64,000 nt of DNA from Candidatus Bathyarchaeota archaeon (GCA_026014465.1 JAOZID010000010.1:124001-188000), one strand, 5' to 3'. Positions 43,403 to 54,224 are shown, counted from the stretch's first letter. The notes: generated by a model from the sequence alone, not told the origin. A program made the numbers and translations.

Positions 43403-43430
43403 CTATGTTGCTATGTTCTGCTACTATGTT
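43403..43430 (+). repeat. Three CTATGTT direct repeats upstream of TrmB-like regulator 2
   Basis: CTATGTT occurs at 43403, 43411 and 43424, just upstream of an AT-rich TATA box (about 43446-43455). The location fits an operator or activator site. Confidence 0.45.
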
Positions 43431-43475
43431 GATGCACTAATTTTTTATTATATAACGTTGCATTATTAACATGTC

Positions 43476-44315
43476 GTGCGGGGGCAATCAGAAAAGTTGC
43501 AGGGCTTGTCTCAAGCGTTTAGCCACTGTGGGCAAGGCTTAGTTGGAGTTGAAGATGTAGCGACCTTGACGGCTCTGGGTCTTACGGGTAGGCAAGCTCG
43601 TGTTTATCTTGCATTACTTAAAACAGGTACTGCCACAGCCAAAACAATTGCCCAGGTCTCTCAAATAAATCGGCAAGACATCCACAGAGTAATCAACACT
43701 CTTCAACAAACAGGTTTTATCCAAAAAGAAGTAACTACCCCTACTACATTCACACCAACTCCAATAAAGCAAACTCTACACATATTACTCCACCAAAAAA
43801 CGCACCAACTCACTATCCTCAAAAGCAAAACCGAACTGCTAACAAAAAAATACAGGCACCCACAAATAACCCAACCCCCACCAATTTCTTATCTAGGAAC
43901 TCTCTCAGAAGCCGATCACGGAAAAAAACACAAAACCGCTATCCAAGACACCCAGCATCACATCCAAATAGTAACCACATGGAAACAATTCCGACAAGCA
44001 ACCACAATCTATGAGAATCACCTCAAAAACGCCCTCAACAAACACGCAATCATTCAAATGATAACCCAAAAACCACAAAGCCAACTTCTTCCAAACTGGG
44101 TTAAATATGCTATGACAAAAAATAATACCTTCAAACTAAAATTCCTCGATAACCCGCCAGCTGCTACATTCACAATATTTGATGACACAAAAGCAGCAAT
44201 AGCCCTCTCCAACACCGCAAGCTTCACACGCGGACCTCACCTTTGGACAAACAACCCTACTTTAATCGCCACATCACAAGCCTACTTTAACACCAACTGG
44301 GAACTAGCAGAATAA
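43476..44315 (+). CDS. TrmB-like transcriptional regulator 2
   Basis: This 279-residue regulator has the TrmB winged helix at about 25-95 ('LTALGLTGRQARVYLALLKT', 'INRQDIHRVINTLQQTGFIQ'). The C-terminal domain (about 130-275) is only partly similar to that of regulator 1 but ends alike ('LWTNNPTLIATSQAYFNTNW' compared with 'LWSNNNCLIHITQTYFETHW'). The start is GTG at 43476, close to the transcript start predicted from the TATA box, so the mRNA may be leaderless. It is followed in the same direction by surface protein B. Confidence 0.83.
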   Translation: MRGQSEKLQGLSQAFSHCGQGLVGVEDVATLTALGLTGRQARVYLALLKTGTATAKTIAQVSQINRQDIHRVINTLQQTGFIQKEVTTPTTFTPTPIKQTLHILLHQKTHQLTILKSKTELLTKKYRHPQITQPPPISYLGTLSEADHGKKHKTAIQDTQHHIQIVTTWKQFRQATTIYENHLKNALNKHAIIQMITQKPQSQLLPNWVKYAMTKNNTFKLKFLDNPPAATFTIFDDTKAAIALSNTASFTRGPHLWTNNPTLIATSQAYFNTNWELAE

Positions 44316-44508
44316 AGCGCAAAAGTATCATTATCTACACACCAAACAAACCATAGACGGTTTAATTTACTAACTTTTGAAAGTGACTCACATATTTTTT
44401 GCCTTAGTTTGACCAATCCGTTGTCTGCCTGAACCACAGCCAGAAACACGTTATGTATCTACATCGGCAATTTTGCTTTCATAAAAATTTGGAGAAACAG
44501 AAATATCT

Positions 44509-47145
44509 ATGAAATCAATTAAAAAAAATCTGAGAATTCAACGAAATCAAACATTAACCGCGATTGCATTAATTTTGATGTTGTCTATTTCTATGCCCCT
44601 GCTATCTTTGCCACTTGCTACCGCACATGATCCGCCATGGACGATTCCAACTTATGCATACATAAGTGTCGCGCCAGACCCTGTCGGAGTTGATCAAACA
44701 TGCCTCATTATATTTTGGCTTAACCAACTGCCGCCTTCTGCAGCAGGTCTAGGCGGTGACCGCTGGAGAAACCTGACAATTGACATCGAAAAGCCTGACG
44801 GGTCAACAACCGTTTTGGGCCCCTTCAATTCAGACCCGGTCGGTTCCTGCTATACACAGTTTACGCCGGACCAAACTGGCATGTACACTTTGACATTCAA
44901 TTTTCCTGGTCAAGTAGCTTCCTTATACGGACCCGGTGGAATTGCTGGTTCTAACAGCCCTTACATCAATGACACCTACACGGAGAGCAGCGCAACAACA
45001 ACGTTAACCGTGCAGGCTGACCCTGTACCCGGTTTACCTGAATATCCCCTTCCAAACGAGTACTGGTCACGCCCCATAGAAGGACAGAACATAGCATGGG
45101 CTAGTCTTGTTTCAAACTGGCTGGGCTCTCCACAGATTGTAGCAAAGCTGCAACCAGACGGCATAGCTCCAAGTAGTGCTCACGTTATGTGGACAAGACC
45201 TATTTCTTTCGGAGGAATTGCTGGAGGTCAATACACAACTAATAACGCTATGCCTTACTATTCAGGAACCGCATATGAGGGCAAGTTTGGGTCACCGCTA
45301 ATTCTGTATGGACGACTCTACTACGATTTGCCGCAAAGCAACTCACGTTCTGGTGATGGCTATGTCTGTGTGGACCTTCAAACAGGCGAAGAAATTTACT
45401 GGCAAAACATGACAGCGCCAACATTTGGGCAACTTTACGACTACGAATCGATGAACCAACACGGTATAATCCCCAACGGATATCTATGGAAGAGCGTTAA
45501 TGACCCCGCCAACGGTGGCTCAGTGTGGATGGCTTATGACCCTATGAATGGCAACTGGTTATTCAACGAAACAAATGTTCCTAGAGGCACACAAGCTTAT
45601 GGTCCAAACGGCGAAATACTCATCTACCAACTTGACTACGAAGGACGCTGGCTCGCAATGTGGAACAACACTGCAGCACACGGTTTGACAAACTCGCGGG
45701 ACCCAACAGATTGGACAAGCAGTAACTACTATCAATGGCGCCCCCTTGGTAAGAACGTCAATGCAAGTGATGCCTACTCGTGGAACGTTACCGTGCCTGA
45801 TTTGCCCGGAGTGGCCCCTCCCGCGATTATTAGCATAATCCAAGATGACGTAATGATTGGCACAAGCAGCACTATGGGTGGTCTTTTAGCTTCTGGTACC
45901 CCAGACCCCTACACGATTTGGGCTGTTAGCTTAAAACCCGAGAGTAGAGGCGAACTTATGTGGATAAAAGACTTCCCTGCTCCTGCAAACAACCTAACTC
46001 GTTCAATTGCCCAAGTAGACCCCGTAACCAGAGTCATAGCAATCTTAGAGAAGGAAACTCTTTGCTATTATGGTTTAAGCGTAGATGACGGAAGTGAACT
46101 GTGGGGTCCAACTCCACGTGAAGCTGACTTCAACTACTACGCTGACGTTGGTCTGCCACGCAACAACATCGCTTACGGTCGACTTTACTCTGTAGGCTAC
46201 GGCGGATTCTGTTACTGCTATGACCTTACAGACGGTAGATTACTTTGGACCTACGAGGCTCCTGCAGGCTTTGCAACACCTTACGGACGCTACCCACTAG
46301 GTATTGGCGCAATCGCTGACGGAAAAGTCTACCTATACTCCACTGAACACTCAGCCAACTCGCCACTGACTCCCGGCGCAAAGATACGCTGTGTCGACGC
46401 GTACAGTGGAGATGAAGTCTGGAGCGTATTCTCTTACGGAACACAAAACGGCATGGCTGTCGCAGACGGATACTTGGTTTTCCTCGACCTCTATGACATG
46501 CAAATCTACTGTGTTGGCAAAGGACCAAGCGCGCTAACCGTGACGGCTCCAACTACTGCAACACCACAAGGAATCAATGTCCTCATACAAGGCACAATCA
46601 CAGATGAAGCCTCAGGAACAAAACAAACTGAACAAGCAGCACGTTTTCCAAACGGCGTACCCGCAGTATCTGACAGCAGTATGAACGAGTGGATAGAGTA
46701 CGTGTACATGCAAAAACCCCTACCAACAGACGTAACTGGGGTTGAAGTGCACTTAACAGCAATAGACCCTAACGGAAATATCCAAGACATTGGCGTAGCT
46801 ACAAGCGACGAACTAGGCAACTATGCAACTGAGTGGACCCCCCCTATTCCCGGACTATACACCGTAACAGCCACCTTTGAAGGATCAGACGCTTACTATG
46901 GCAGCAAAGCAGGAACAGCATTTGTAGTATCAGAAACCGCAGCCTCACCCAGCATATCACCACAACCGTCAACCGACGTATCACAGCCACCAACTGCCAC
47001 ACCTACACAACTAACATCTCCATCACCAAGTGAAGCACCACAACCACCGACTAGTGGTATGCCAACTGAAACCTACATCGCCATTGTTGCAGCCGTCGTA
47101 GTACTCATCGTAGCCGCAACTATCATTCTCAGACGCAAAAACTAG
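44509..47145 (+). CDS. Surface protein B with PQQ-type beta-propeller, membrane-anchored
   Basis: This 878-residue exported protein is a paralogue of surface protein A with the same order: signal peptide (about 15-42), Ig-like domain ('KPDGSTTVLGPFNSDP'), PQQ-like propeller (about 190-690; 'VCVDLQTGEEIYWQN', 'CYCYDLTDGRLLWTYEA', 'KIRCVDAYSGDEVW'), a second Ig-like domain ('GVEVHLTAIDPNGNIQDIG'), a Ser/Pro/Thr-rich spacer and a C-terminal helix ('YIAIVAAVVVLIVAATIIL') with RRKN. The A and B proteins flank two TrmB-type regulators, suggesting alternative or condition-specific expression. Ligand unknown. Confidence 0.85.
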   Translation: MKSIKKNLRIQRNQTLTAIALILMLSISMPLLSLPLATAHDPPWTIPTYAYISVAPDPVGVDQTCLIIFWLNQLPPSAAGLGGDRWRNLTIDIEKPDGSTTVLGPFNSDPVGSCYTQFTPDQTGMYTLTFNFPGQVASLYGPGGIAGSNSPYINDTYTESSATTTLTVQADPVPGLPEYPLPNEYWSRPIEGQNIAWASLVSNWLGSPQIVAKLQPDGIAPSSAHVMWTRPISFGGIAGGQYTTNNAMPYYSGTAYEGKFGSPLILYGRLYYDLPQSNSRSGDGYVCVDLQTGEEIYWQNMTAPTFGQLYDYESMNQHGIIPNGYLWKSVNDPANGGSVWMAYDPMNGNWLFNETNVPRGTQAYGPNGEILIYQLDYEGRWLAMWNNTAAHGLTNSRDPTDWTSSNYYQWRPLGKNVNASDAYSWNVTVPDLPGVAPPAIISIIQDDVMIGTSSTMGGLLASGTPDPYTIWAVSLKPESRGELMWIKDFPAPANNLTRSIAQVDPVTRVIAILEKETLCYYGLSVDDGSELWGPTPREADFNYYADVGLPRNNIAYGRLYSVGYGGFCYCYDLTDGRLLWTYEAPAGFATPYGRYPLGIGAIADGKVYLYSTEHSANSPLTPGAKIRCVDAYSGDEVWSVFSYGTQNGMAVADGYLVFLDLYDMQIYCVGKGPSALTVTAPTTATPQGINVLIQGTITDEASGTKQTEQAARFPNGVPAVSDSSMNEWIEYVYMQKPLPTDVTGVEVHLTAIDPNGNIQDIGVATSDELGNYATEWTPPIPGLYTVTATFEGSDAYYGSKAGTAFVVSETAASPSISPQPSTDVSQPPTATPTQLTSPSPSEAPQPPTSGMPTETYIAIVAAVVVLIVAATIILRRKN

Positions 47146-47794
47146 ACAAACAAACACCAACCTCTCCCCTTTTTTAGCCACAACAAACCAGCAAAATCGG
47201 ACTGAATGGACTCTGGAAAAAGATAATGCATACATCAGCAACAAATCATCCGTTCATTCTCTCTCCTGTTTGGTTCCCAGAGCCCCAGCACCCCTTCACC
47301 CCTTCAACTATAAAGCCCAAAAAGACGGTTAAATCCCACACATGCAAACCACACGCTAAAACGATTACTGCCAAAAGAACACATGAACATATAAAACAAA
47401 TTGTCGATTATTCACCACTATACATGCCCAGTAGTTTTAGCACAGAAATAATAAACAGCTAACTTGCTGACATCTTGTTTGGTGGACGGGGATAGCTTCA
47501 TGCTGTCGTTTAACCCGTCGGTATCTTTGGTTTTATGGTACTTCCTGAACTTGACTGTCTTTCTTTCCAGATTATGCATTTAGTGTTTTTGTTTATTGAC
47601 CTTTCTTAGTTTAATAAGCCCTGAAGTGATTTGGTTTTTATGATTTAACCATTGTTTTGAAATATTTGTTTGTTTAAAAGTCTGATTTGTAGAAAAATTT
47701 AAAAGACAATCAGCAGATAACCTGAAGATTATTCTTCCTCACTGTTCATCCGTGAGGTTGGTGAAAACAGACATTTACATCGAGGGAAAGTTTA
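47146..47794. other. 649-bp intergenic region before the giant exoprotein gene
   Basis: No credible gene is present. The right part has an AT-rich promoter-like segment (AAAAATTTAAAAG at about 47692-47704) and, in the expected 5' leader, an inverted repeat CCTCAC (47737-47742) / GTGAGG (47752-47757) with a nine-base loop. GAGGGAAAG at 47782-47790 is the ribosome-binding site of the next gene. The leader hairpin may affect expression. Confidence 0.45.
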
Positions 47795-50700
47795 GTGGGT
47801 AGGAACACTGTATATTTCAAGAAACAACATCAACTCTTTTTAGTTGCAACATTGTTATTCCTGCTAATTTCGGCTAATTATGCCTCTTTGATCCCTAGTG
47901 CTACTGCGGAAACGCTTACCCCTGAGGAGCAAAAAGGTTTGTCTATTCTTAGCAATGTGATGAGCCTTGATGTTGGAAAATACGCCGTGACCCTAAAAGA
48001 GTATTCACAAAACTACTCTGTTGATTATCTTAGTTCTTTCTCTCAAAAGACTGTAGGTTTTAACCTAAATTCTAGCACGAGTAAGCTTAATGTTCTTTGT
48101 TCTTTTGCGAACGGGAATTTGCATATGATTCAGGTGCTTGAAAATGAGGGATCGCCAAGCATGAGCAAGACGCTACTAAACAATAATGCTGGTGAACTGG
48201 CTAAAGACTTTCTTAGTAACTACCAAGCATACACCAATGACCCAGTTTATGGGGCTTTAAGTATAATGCTTGATAGTGTAGACGGTAACAAGAACCTTAC
48301 TCAAACTTCAGATAACTCACAGCTTGAAGTATCTGCTATCAGCGGTTACAGTGCTTTCAAATGGGAATTCATGTCTAACGGAGTGGTTGCTCCAAGCAAG
48401 TTCATAGGCATAGGCTTCGCTAATGGGTCCCTTACATATTTTATTGATAATTGGAGTATTTACCAGGTCGAAAACACAGATGTGAACCTTTCTGAAAAAG
48501 AAGCTATAGCTATAGCTCTCCAAGCAGCTAAGTCTCATTCTTGGAGCTTTGAGTTAGACAAAGATGCTTTTGATATGAAGAACTTCAACGAGTCAAACGT
48601 ACGCTGGGTTTCTTTGATTTTTGACAGCTCCGAGGGGGCAACTAATACCCGTTCTGCTGATTCTCTGAAGCTCTATCCAGTTTGGCGTGTTGCCGTTGCT
48701 CTAAACAGATGGTACGAGAATTTATACGGTGTAGAGGTTGATATCTGGGCTGATACAAAAGAAGTGAGGAGTGTTGAAGAGGCTTGGTCAACGCTGACTC
48801 CACAGGATCTAATGCAGTCAGAAAACTTAGTCGAAATGTCACAAACAAGAGGTTCTGATTTAACCGATAACCACGGTGTTACTTTGTCTTCACTTGGTAT
48901 GTTGTCAAGTTTGTCTTTCGTATTCGCATTTATGTTGATTACTGGAACAATAATTTGGATCATTATAAAGAAAAACTTGACTCTTGGTCTTCACAAGCGT
49001 CTCCAAAAAACCAAAGCCACGACCGCAATGAAGAGGCGTCTTCCCCAATTAATTACAAGTTTATTGATTGGCTTTTTAATCGTCTCTTCCTTGAACGTTT
49101 CTATGCAGACTCCAATGGTTGAAGCAACCACTCCAACTGGAGGTGCTGTAGTTTGGGGGTCGGAAAGCATTGGCGCATACAACCCATCGCTTGGTTATAG
49201 TCTCCGGAAAAATAATACGGAAGTGGAAGCTCAAAAACAAGTGGCTTCACATATTGCAGGTTGTTTTAACGCTTGTGGGTATGTTTCTTATAATCACCAA
49301 GGAAACAACAGTAGTGGCTCTCTAAAAGAAAGCATCATGGCTAACTTGACGACGTTTCTATCGCTTTATGATAAGCTAGCAGTTGTTGATTTTGACCATG
49401 GCGTAGGCTTATCGTTCAATAATACGTCAAATAGTACAGAATTTCATTTTATGTTCGAAGATAATAATGGAACAAAAATTGGTCAACAATTTCCTTTATC
49501 AACCTTTATTGAAAACGGCGTTTTCGACATGGATATCTACAATCTTACCTCATGGGGAGAAGTTACCTTTGCCTTTATTAACACTTGTATGTCTGCGAAC
49601 TACAACAATCTAAATGGCATAATTACACTAGAAGATAATGCTAGTTCAATTACGCAAGGCATACTCAACCCGAATGACCCCCCGAGTCAATGGCGCGCAC
49701 GAAGTATGCCTTTTGCTTGGACCCACCGTACAGTAGCTAACATGAGCGATCAAACGCAATGGGTTGGTATTGCATACAACATGAGTGCTGATGGTTATGC
49801 CCATCCAGATGGGGGACCTCAAGTGTACATAGGCTTTCCATTTGGTTCTGCGTCTTTGACACAAAAAATACCCTACGAGAATGGTACCCAGTCATATGAC
49901 GTTTGGGTACGGTCATTCTTTTCAAAGGCATTGAACACTCAGTATCCCATGACTGTGACTCAAGCGTTAGATAGTGCTTCAATATTATATTGCGGCACAT
50001 ATTTTGGGAATTCAGATCTGCGGAAAGGGTTTGGTGCTTACTGGTGGGAGGAGAATAAGACTGATATCGCGTATGACGGATCCACTATGGCGGTTTATGG
50101 CAATGGCGATATTTTCATTCAGAATCCTGCGCCTATCACTCCTGCACCCGTTCCAGCACCAACACTTCAATGCCTTACATCGCCCACATGGGTTGATACC
50201 CGCTTATCATTCGATGCGGGTACTGTTTCTCCAGAAAATGATATCTATTACACTTTTGATTGGGGCGATAACACTCCTCGATTCACCACAGGACCAAACG
50301 CCAGCGGAGTCTCTGGCTTGGGGGAACATACATATGGTTTCCCAGGACAGTATAATGTTACTGTGTGTGCTGTGGATTCAGAAGGAAACCATAGTGTTTG
50401 GTCAACCCCTCTTATGATTAATGTTGAAAATCTACCACTAAACAATACTGCACCCAGTACACCTATCCTTGACGGTCCTTTGTCTGGATACGTCAATACT
50501 ACCTATGTCTTCAGTGCGAATGCAACAGACCCAGAAGGTAACGACATACGTTACACGTTTAACTGGGATGATGGCACAGGGCAGATCACGATAGGTCCCC
50601 TTCCAAGTGAAGAGACAGTGTACGCGATACATAACTGGACGTCCGCAGGTCAATTTGCAGTAACAGTTAAAGCTACAGACATTGTAGGCGCATCAAGTAA

Positions 50701-53700
50701 CTGGTCTGATCCTCTGGTAATAAATATTCAAGAGCTACCTCTACCACCTCAACAACGGCTAAATATTATTGATTCTGGCTCGTCGGGAACTACAGACCCG
50801 CCTTCAGGCATATATTACTATAATCATGGTTCTCAAGTGCAAGTTAGAGCCATTCCCAGCGACGGCTGCACTTTTTTACATTGGATATACGATGGTGCCA
50901 CTTATTGTGAGAACCCCATAACAATCACCTTAGATACCGTCGGAATAATGCACAACCTATGCCCCGTATTTTACCAACCCCCAACATACTACCCATTATA
51001 CTTTAGTGCCTCGGATAACCAAGATGGAGTTGTAACACCCGATGTTTATCTAGACGGGGAATACATGGGAACTATGTCTAACCAAGTTTTCTACGTATTA
51101 CCTGGGACTCACACGTTACAGGTAAGCGTCCCCGATGGGTTATCTTTCCAAAACTGGACCTCTAGCGATGGTTATACCTACTACAGTAACCCAATTGGAA
51201 TATACGTCGGCGGTAGCGCCCAATACTGGAACGCTCATTTCATCCGTACATTACCTCAACCCGTTGCTATAACTGGACCCATAAGCTCTCTTACAGAGAC
51301 CACTTCAAACGGTAATCAACGAAAAACTTTCTATGCTAATGACCATTTTTGGACCTTTTATACAACTAGTGACCATTTACATTGTATATCATCAACGGAT
51401 GGCGTAACTTGGTCAGACGTTGTTGGTGTATCTGTAACCGTATCATTTGGATACAATTTTGATGTACATTATGACGGAACCAATATTCATCTTGTTTGGA
51501 CATCACCTGGTGGTTACGGTAGTAATCCTCCCCCTGGACTTTATTATAAAAGAGGAACACCAAACTCCGATGGCACAATGAACTGGGGTGCTCAACAAAC
51601 TGTTTGTTCGCCCACATCAGGCGTTCTAAATTACAAGCCGTCGATTACCGTCGATAGTAATGGTTTTCCTTGGATTGCTTATCAAAAAGTTCAATATGAG
51701 CCATCAGTACCCGGTTACGCTGAAACAGTATATGTCACGAAATCTTCACTAAACAATGGAATATGGTCAACAGCCGACGGCTTCCCATATCAATTAACCA
51801 CGCCTAACGGCGGAGATACTCCAACTGTTCTTCCCTTATCCACAGGAAAAACGTTAGTTCTATACGGCGGCAGAGGTCAAAGTGACCCTATTTGTGCTCA
51901 AAGATGGGACGGCTCAAATTGGAGTGCTTCAGTGGCGACTCCCATTAGCGCAATTTCTTCAAAAAGCTATTCAGCAGTTGCACAAGGCGATGACGCACAA
52001 CTAATCTATGTTACATCGACCAATAACTCAATTGTGCATGTGACTTACAATTACACAACCCACTCTTTCAGCCCTGAAACGATTATTCAATCTAGCGTCG
52101 GGTCTTTGAAATTTCCAGTTTTAGCCAAAACTGACGCTGATGATCTATACGCATTCTGGGCAGGCAGTCCATATCCTAACCACATTTACTTCAAAAAATA
52201 TACAAAAACAACAGGAACATGGGATGCCAACCAAACGGACTGGATATATGATCAATACTTAACCAATACCTATCATCTGTTAACGTGTTCCCAACAAAAC
52301 AATTTCGGGAAAATCGGGTTATTATATCTTACAAACTGTGTTAAGTTTGATTATCTAAATGCACCTACAACATATCCGCTCTGCATGTTAGAGGTTGACT
52401 ATTCCCCCGGAGGAACAACAAATCTTCCGCCAAACACATACACTTATGAGCCAAGTACACCTGTTCTGGTTACTGCAACTTCCAATCCTGGTTTTAGCTT
52501 TGACCATTGGCTTTTGGACAGCGAAGACGCAGGAAATAACTCAACAATACTAATCACAATGGACAGCAACCACTCATTGGTTCCCATATTCACGTTATCC
52601 AGTGCAATAGGGCGTGTTCAAGGTAGTTTTAGAGGCACTGCAACTGGTACCGCTACCTCTATTAACGTTACATTAACAAATCAGCCAATAAGCGGGAACG
52701 TACTTGTCGCTGTAGTTGGTGCATGGGCTGGTGGTTACCAAGCTCAATCTATTACAAGTATAAGTCAAACAGGTGTTAATTGGAGTAGACAGGTATCAAG
52801 TAGTTCCACGAATATAGTTAGCGAAATATGGCTCGGTACAGTCGGGGCAGATGCTTCTACGTCAATTACAATTAATCTTGAAAACCAAATCTGCTACTAT
52901 GGTGACTGCCTTTTGGGTATTGCAGATGTGTGCGAATACGAAGGTGTTTCTCTCTTTGATCCGTTAGACAAAAGTGCCATACGTCATGGCACCTCTTCTG
53001 ACGATGGTGGTGATGGCTACGGTTATGAATATACAGGTACCACTGAAACAACCTCTCAAACGGATGAATTGTGGATTGGAGGAATTTTCTCATTTCTCAA
53101 CGGTCCAATGTATGCGAGCAGCAATACCGGAAACGGCTTCACTTTATTTGACGGCTTAAGCACAGGAAAAGTTTCTTGTCTGGGGTATCTTGAAAAAATA
53201 GTTTCTTCAACTGGACAAGCGCATTCAGGAGTAAAAGACGTGGAGTTCACCAATTATTATGGCTGTATTGCGACATTTAAAGCAGGTACAAACTGTACTT
53301 TGACAATTACAAGCGGCGCTGGAGGTACCACGAACCCGCAGCCGGGTACTTACTCCTATGAACAAGGCAGCAATGTTCAAGTGATGGCATCCAATAGTAG
53401 CGGTTTCCATTTTGACTACTGGAACATAGATGGGCAAATCCTCTACGATAACCCCATAATAGTTACAATGGACAGCAACCACACTTTACAAGCCTATTTT
53501 GCGGAACAACAAACCGCTGTTGTATTCCAAGATGGATTTGAGAGCGGCAACTTTAGTGCATGGTCAAGTTACAACGGCACACCTACAATAGTCTCTTCAC
53601 CGGTTAATGAAGGCACATATGCTGCAAATGCTACTGGTCCGGATTCTTATTGGCTGTTAAATCTCGAAGGTCAGGATAGTACGATCTTTTTTGCGGGTTA

Positions 53701-54085
53701 TGTCCAATTTCCTCAGTTGCAGTCTAACGATGAAACCACTTATTGTATGGTCATTGCTGACGAAGAATACACTTGTAGTGTTTGGGCTGGTTCGTACGTC
53801 TACGGAAACTACAGCTACTGGCTTCTATCTTGCGATGATGAATACCTTTCTACATCCGCTAATATTCAGACCAACCACTGGTATTTCATGGAAATAGAGT
53901 ATAACACCAACGGGTCCATCAACATGTGGATAGATGGTATACTTGTTGCCTCGGCTACGGGTCAGAGCTTACCAAATAACGCGGCTACGGCACTGGCTGG
54001 CAATCCATGGAGCGGTACACACCCGGGATTCATCAGCTACGGCGATAACTACACAATAGGTACACGTTACATACCCTATATCTGA
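47795..54085 (+). CDS. Giant exoprotein with clan CD cysteine-protease-like domain, PKD and repeat domains
   Basis: This is a 2096-residue protein. A signal peptide (about 12-38) is followed by a PepSY-like region (about 225-325). Two membrane helices (about 368-392 and 420-440) enclose a basic loop. A caspase/gingipain-like (clan CD) domain then has His535 in 'VDFDHGVG' and Cys598 in 'AFINTCMSANY'. Two PKD domains follow (about 787-878 and 885-983), then several copies of a 65-residue repeat of the 'GGTTNPQPGTYSYEQGSNVQ' type (about 990, 1530 and 1832), a propeller-like stretch (about 1155-1525) and a terminal LamG-like domain. The start is GTG with GAGGGAAAG upstream. Probably an anchored exopeptidase with binding modules. 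Confidence 0.78.
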   Translation: MGRNTVYFKKQHQLFLVATLLFLLISANYASLIPSATAETLTPEEQKGLSILSNVMSLDVGKYAVTLKEYSQNYSVDYLSSFSQKTVGFNLNSSTSKLNVLCSFANGNLHMIQVLENEGSPSMSKTLLNNNAGELAKDFLSNYQAYTNDPVYGALSIMLDSVDGNKNLTQTSDNSQLEVSAISGYSAFKWEFMSNGVVAPSKFIGIGFANGSLTYFIDNWSIYQVENTDVNLSEKEAIAIALQAAKSHSWSFELDKDAFDMKNFNESNVRWVSLIFDSSEGATNTRSADSLKLYPVWRVAVALNRWYENLYGVEVDIWADTKEVRSVEEAWSTLTPQDLMQSENLVEMSQTRGSDLTDNHGVTLSSLGMLSSLSFVFAFMLITGTIIWIIIKKNLTLGLHKRLQKTKATTAMKRRLPQLITSLLIGFLIVSSLNVSMQTPMVEATTPTGGAVVWGSESIGAYNPSLGYSLRKNNTEVEAQKQVASHIAGCFNACGYVSYNHQGNNSSGSLKESIMANLTTFLSLYDKLAVVDFDHGVGLSFNNTSNSTEFHFMFEDNNGTKIGQQFPLSTFIENGVFDMDIYNLTSWGEVTFAFINTCMSANYNNLNGIITLEDNASSITQGILNPNDPPSQWRARSMPFAWTHRTVANMSDQTQWVGIAYNMSADGYAHPDGGPQVYIGFPFGSASLTQKIPYENGTQSYDVWVRSFFSKALNTQYPMTVTQALDSASILYCGTYFGNSDLRKGFGAYWWEENKTDIAYDGSTMAVYGNGDIFIQNPAPITPAPVPAPTLQCLTSPTWVDTRLSFDAGTVSPENDIYYTFDWGDNTPRFTTGPNASGVSGLGEHTYGFPGQYNVTVCAVDSEGNHSVWSTPLMINVENLPLNNTAPSTPILDGPLSGYVNTTYVFSANATDPEGNDIRYTFNWDDGTGQITIGPLPSEETVYAIHNWTSAGQFAVTVKATDIVGASSNWSDPLVINIQELPLPPQQRLNIIDSGSSGTTDPPSGIYYYNHGSQVQVRAIPSDGCTFLHWIYDGATYCENPITITLDTVGIMHNLCPVFYQPPTYYPLYFSASDNQDGVVTPDVYLDGEYMGTMSNQVFYVLPGTHTLQVSVPDGLSFQNWTSSDGYTYYSNPIGIYVGGSAQYWNAHFIRTLPQPVAITGPISSLTETTSNGNQRKTFYANDHFWTFYTTSDHLHCISSTDGVTWSDVVGVSVTVSFGYNFDVHYDGTNIHLVWTSPGGYGSNPPPGLYYKRGTPNSDGTMNWGAQQTVCSPTSGVLNYKPSITVDSNGFPWIAYQKVQYEPSVPGYAETVYVTKSSLNNGIWSTADGFPYQLTTPNGGDTPTVLPLSTGKTLVLYGGRGQSDPICAQRWDGSNWSASVATPISAISSKSYSAVAQGDDAQLIYVTSTNNSIVHVTYNYTTHSFSPETIIQSSVGSLKFPVLAKTDADDLYAFWAGSPYPNHIYFKKYTKTTGTWDANQTDWIYDQYLTNTYHLLTCSQQNNFGKIGLLYLTNCVKFDYLNAPTTYPLCMLEVDYSPGGTTNLPPNTYTYEPSTPVLVTATSNPGFSFDHWLLDSEDAGNNSTILITMDSNHSLVPIFTLSSAIGRVQGSFRGTATGTATSINVTLTNQPISGNVLVAVVGAWAGGYQAQSITSISQTGVNWSRQVSSSSTNIVSEIWLGTVGADASTSITINLENQICYYGDCLLGIADVCEYEGVSLFDPLDKSAIRHGTSSDDGGDGYGYEYTGTTETTSQTDELWIGGIFSFLNGPMYASSNTGNGFTLFDGLSTGKVSCLGYLEKIVSSTGQAHSGVKDVEFTNYYGCIATFKAGTNCTLTITSGAGGTTNPQPGTYSYEQGSNVQVMASNSSGFHFDYWNIDGQILYDNPIIVTMDSNHTLQAYFAEQQTAVVFQDGFESGNFSAWSSYNGTPTIVSSPVNEGTYAANATGPDSYWLLNLEGQDSTIFFAGYVQFPQLQSNDETTYCMVIADEEYTCSVWAGSYVYGNYSYWLLSCDDEYLSTSANIQTNHWYFMEIEYNTNGSINMWIDGILVASATGQSLPNNAATALAGNPWSGTHPGFISYGDNYTIGTRYIPYI

Positions 54086-54224
54086 TGCGAAAAGACAAAT
54101 CAACATGTCCGTCCTAACAGCAGTAAGCTCAAGGCATATAACTACTTTTTTAATGGGTTTGGCTGCTCGTTAAACTCTATCACTGTAATCATTTTGAAAA
54201 ACAAGCGTAAATTAAACTTTGATG

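Noticed and set aside
47226-47462. 78-codon frame before the giant exoprotein gene
   Set aside because: The Pro/Thr/Lys/His-rich translation has no structure-like pattern and no clear start signal.
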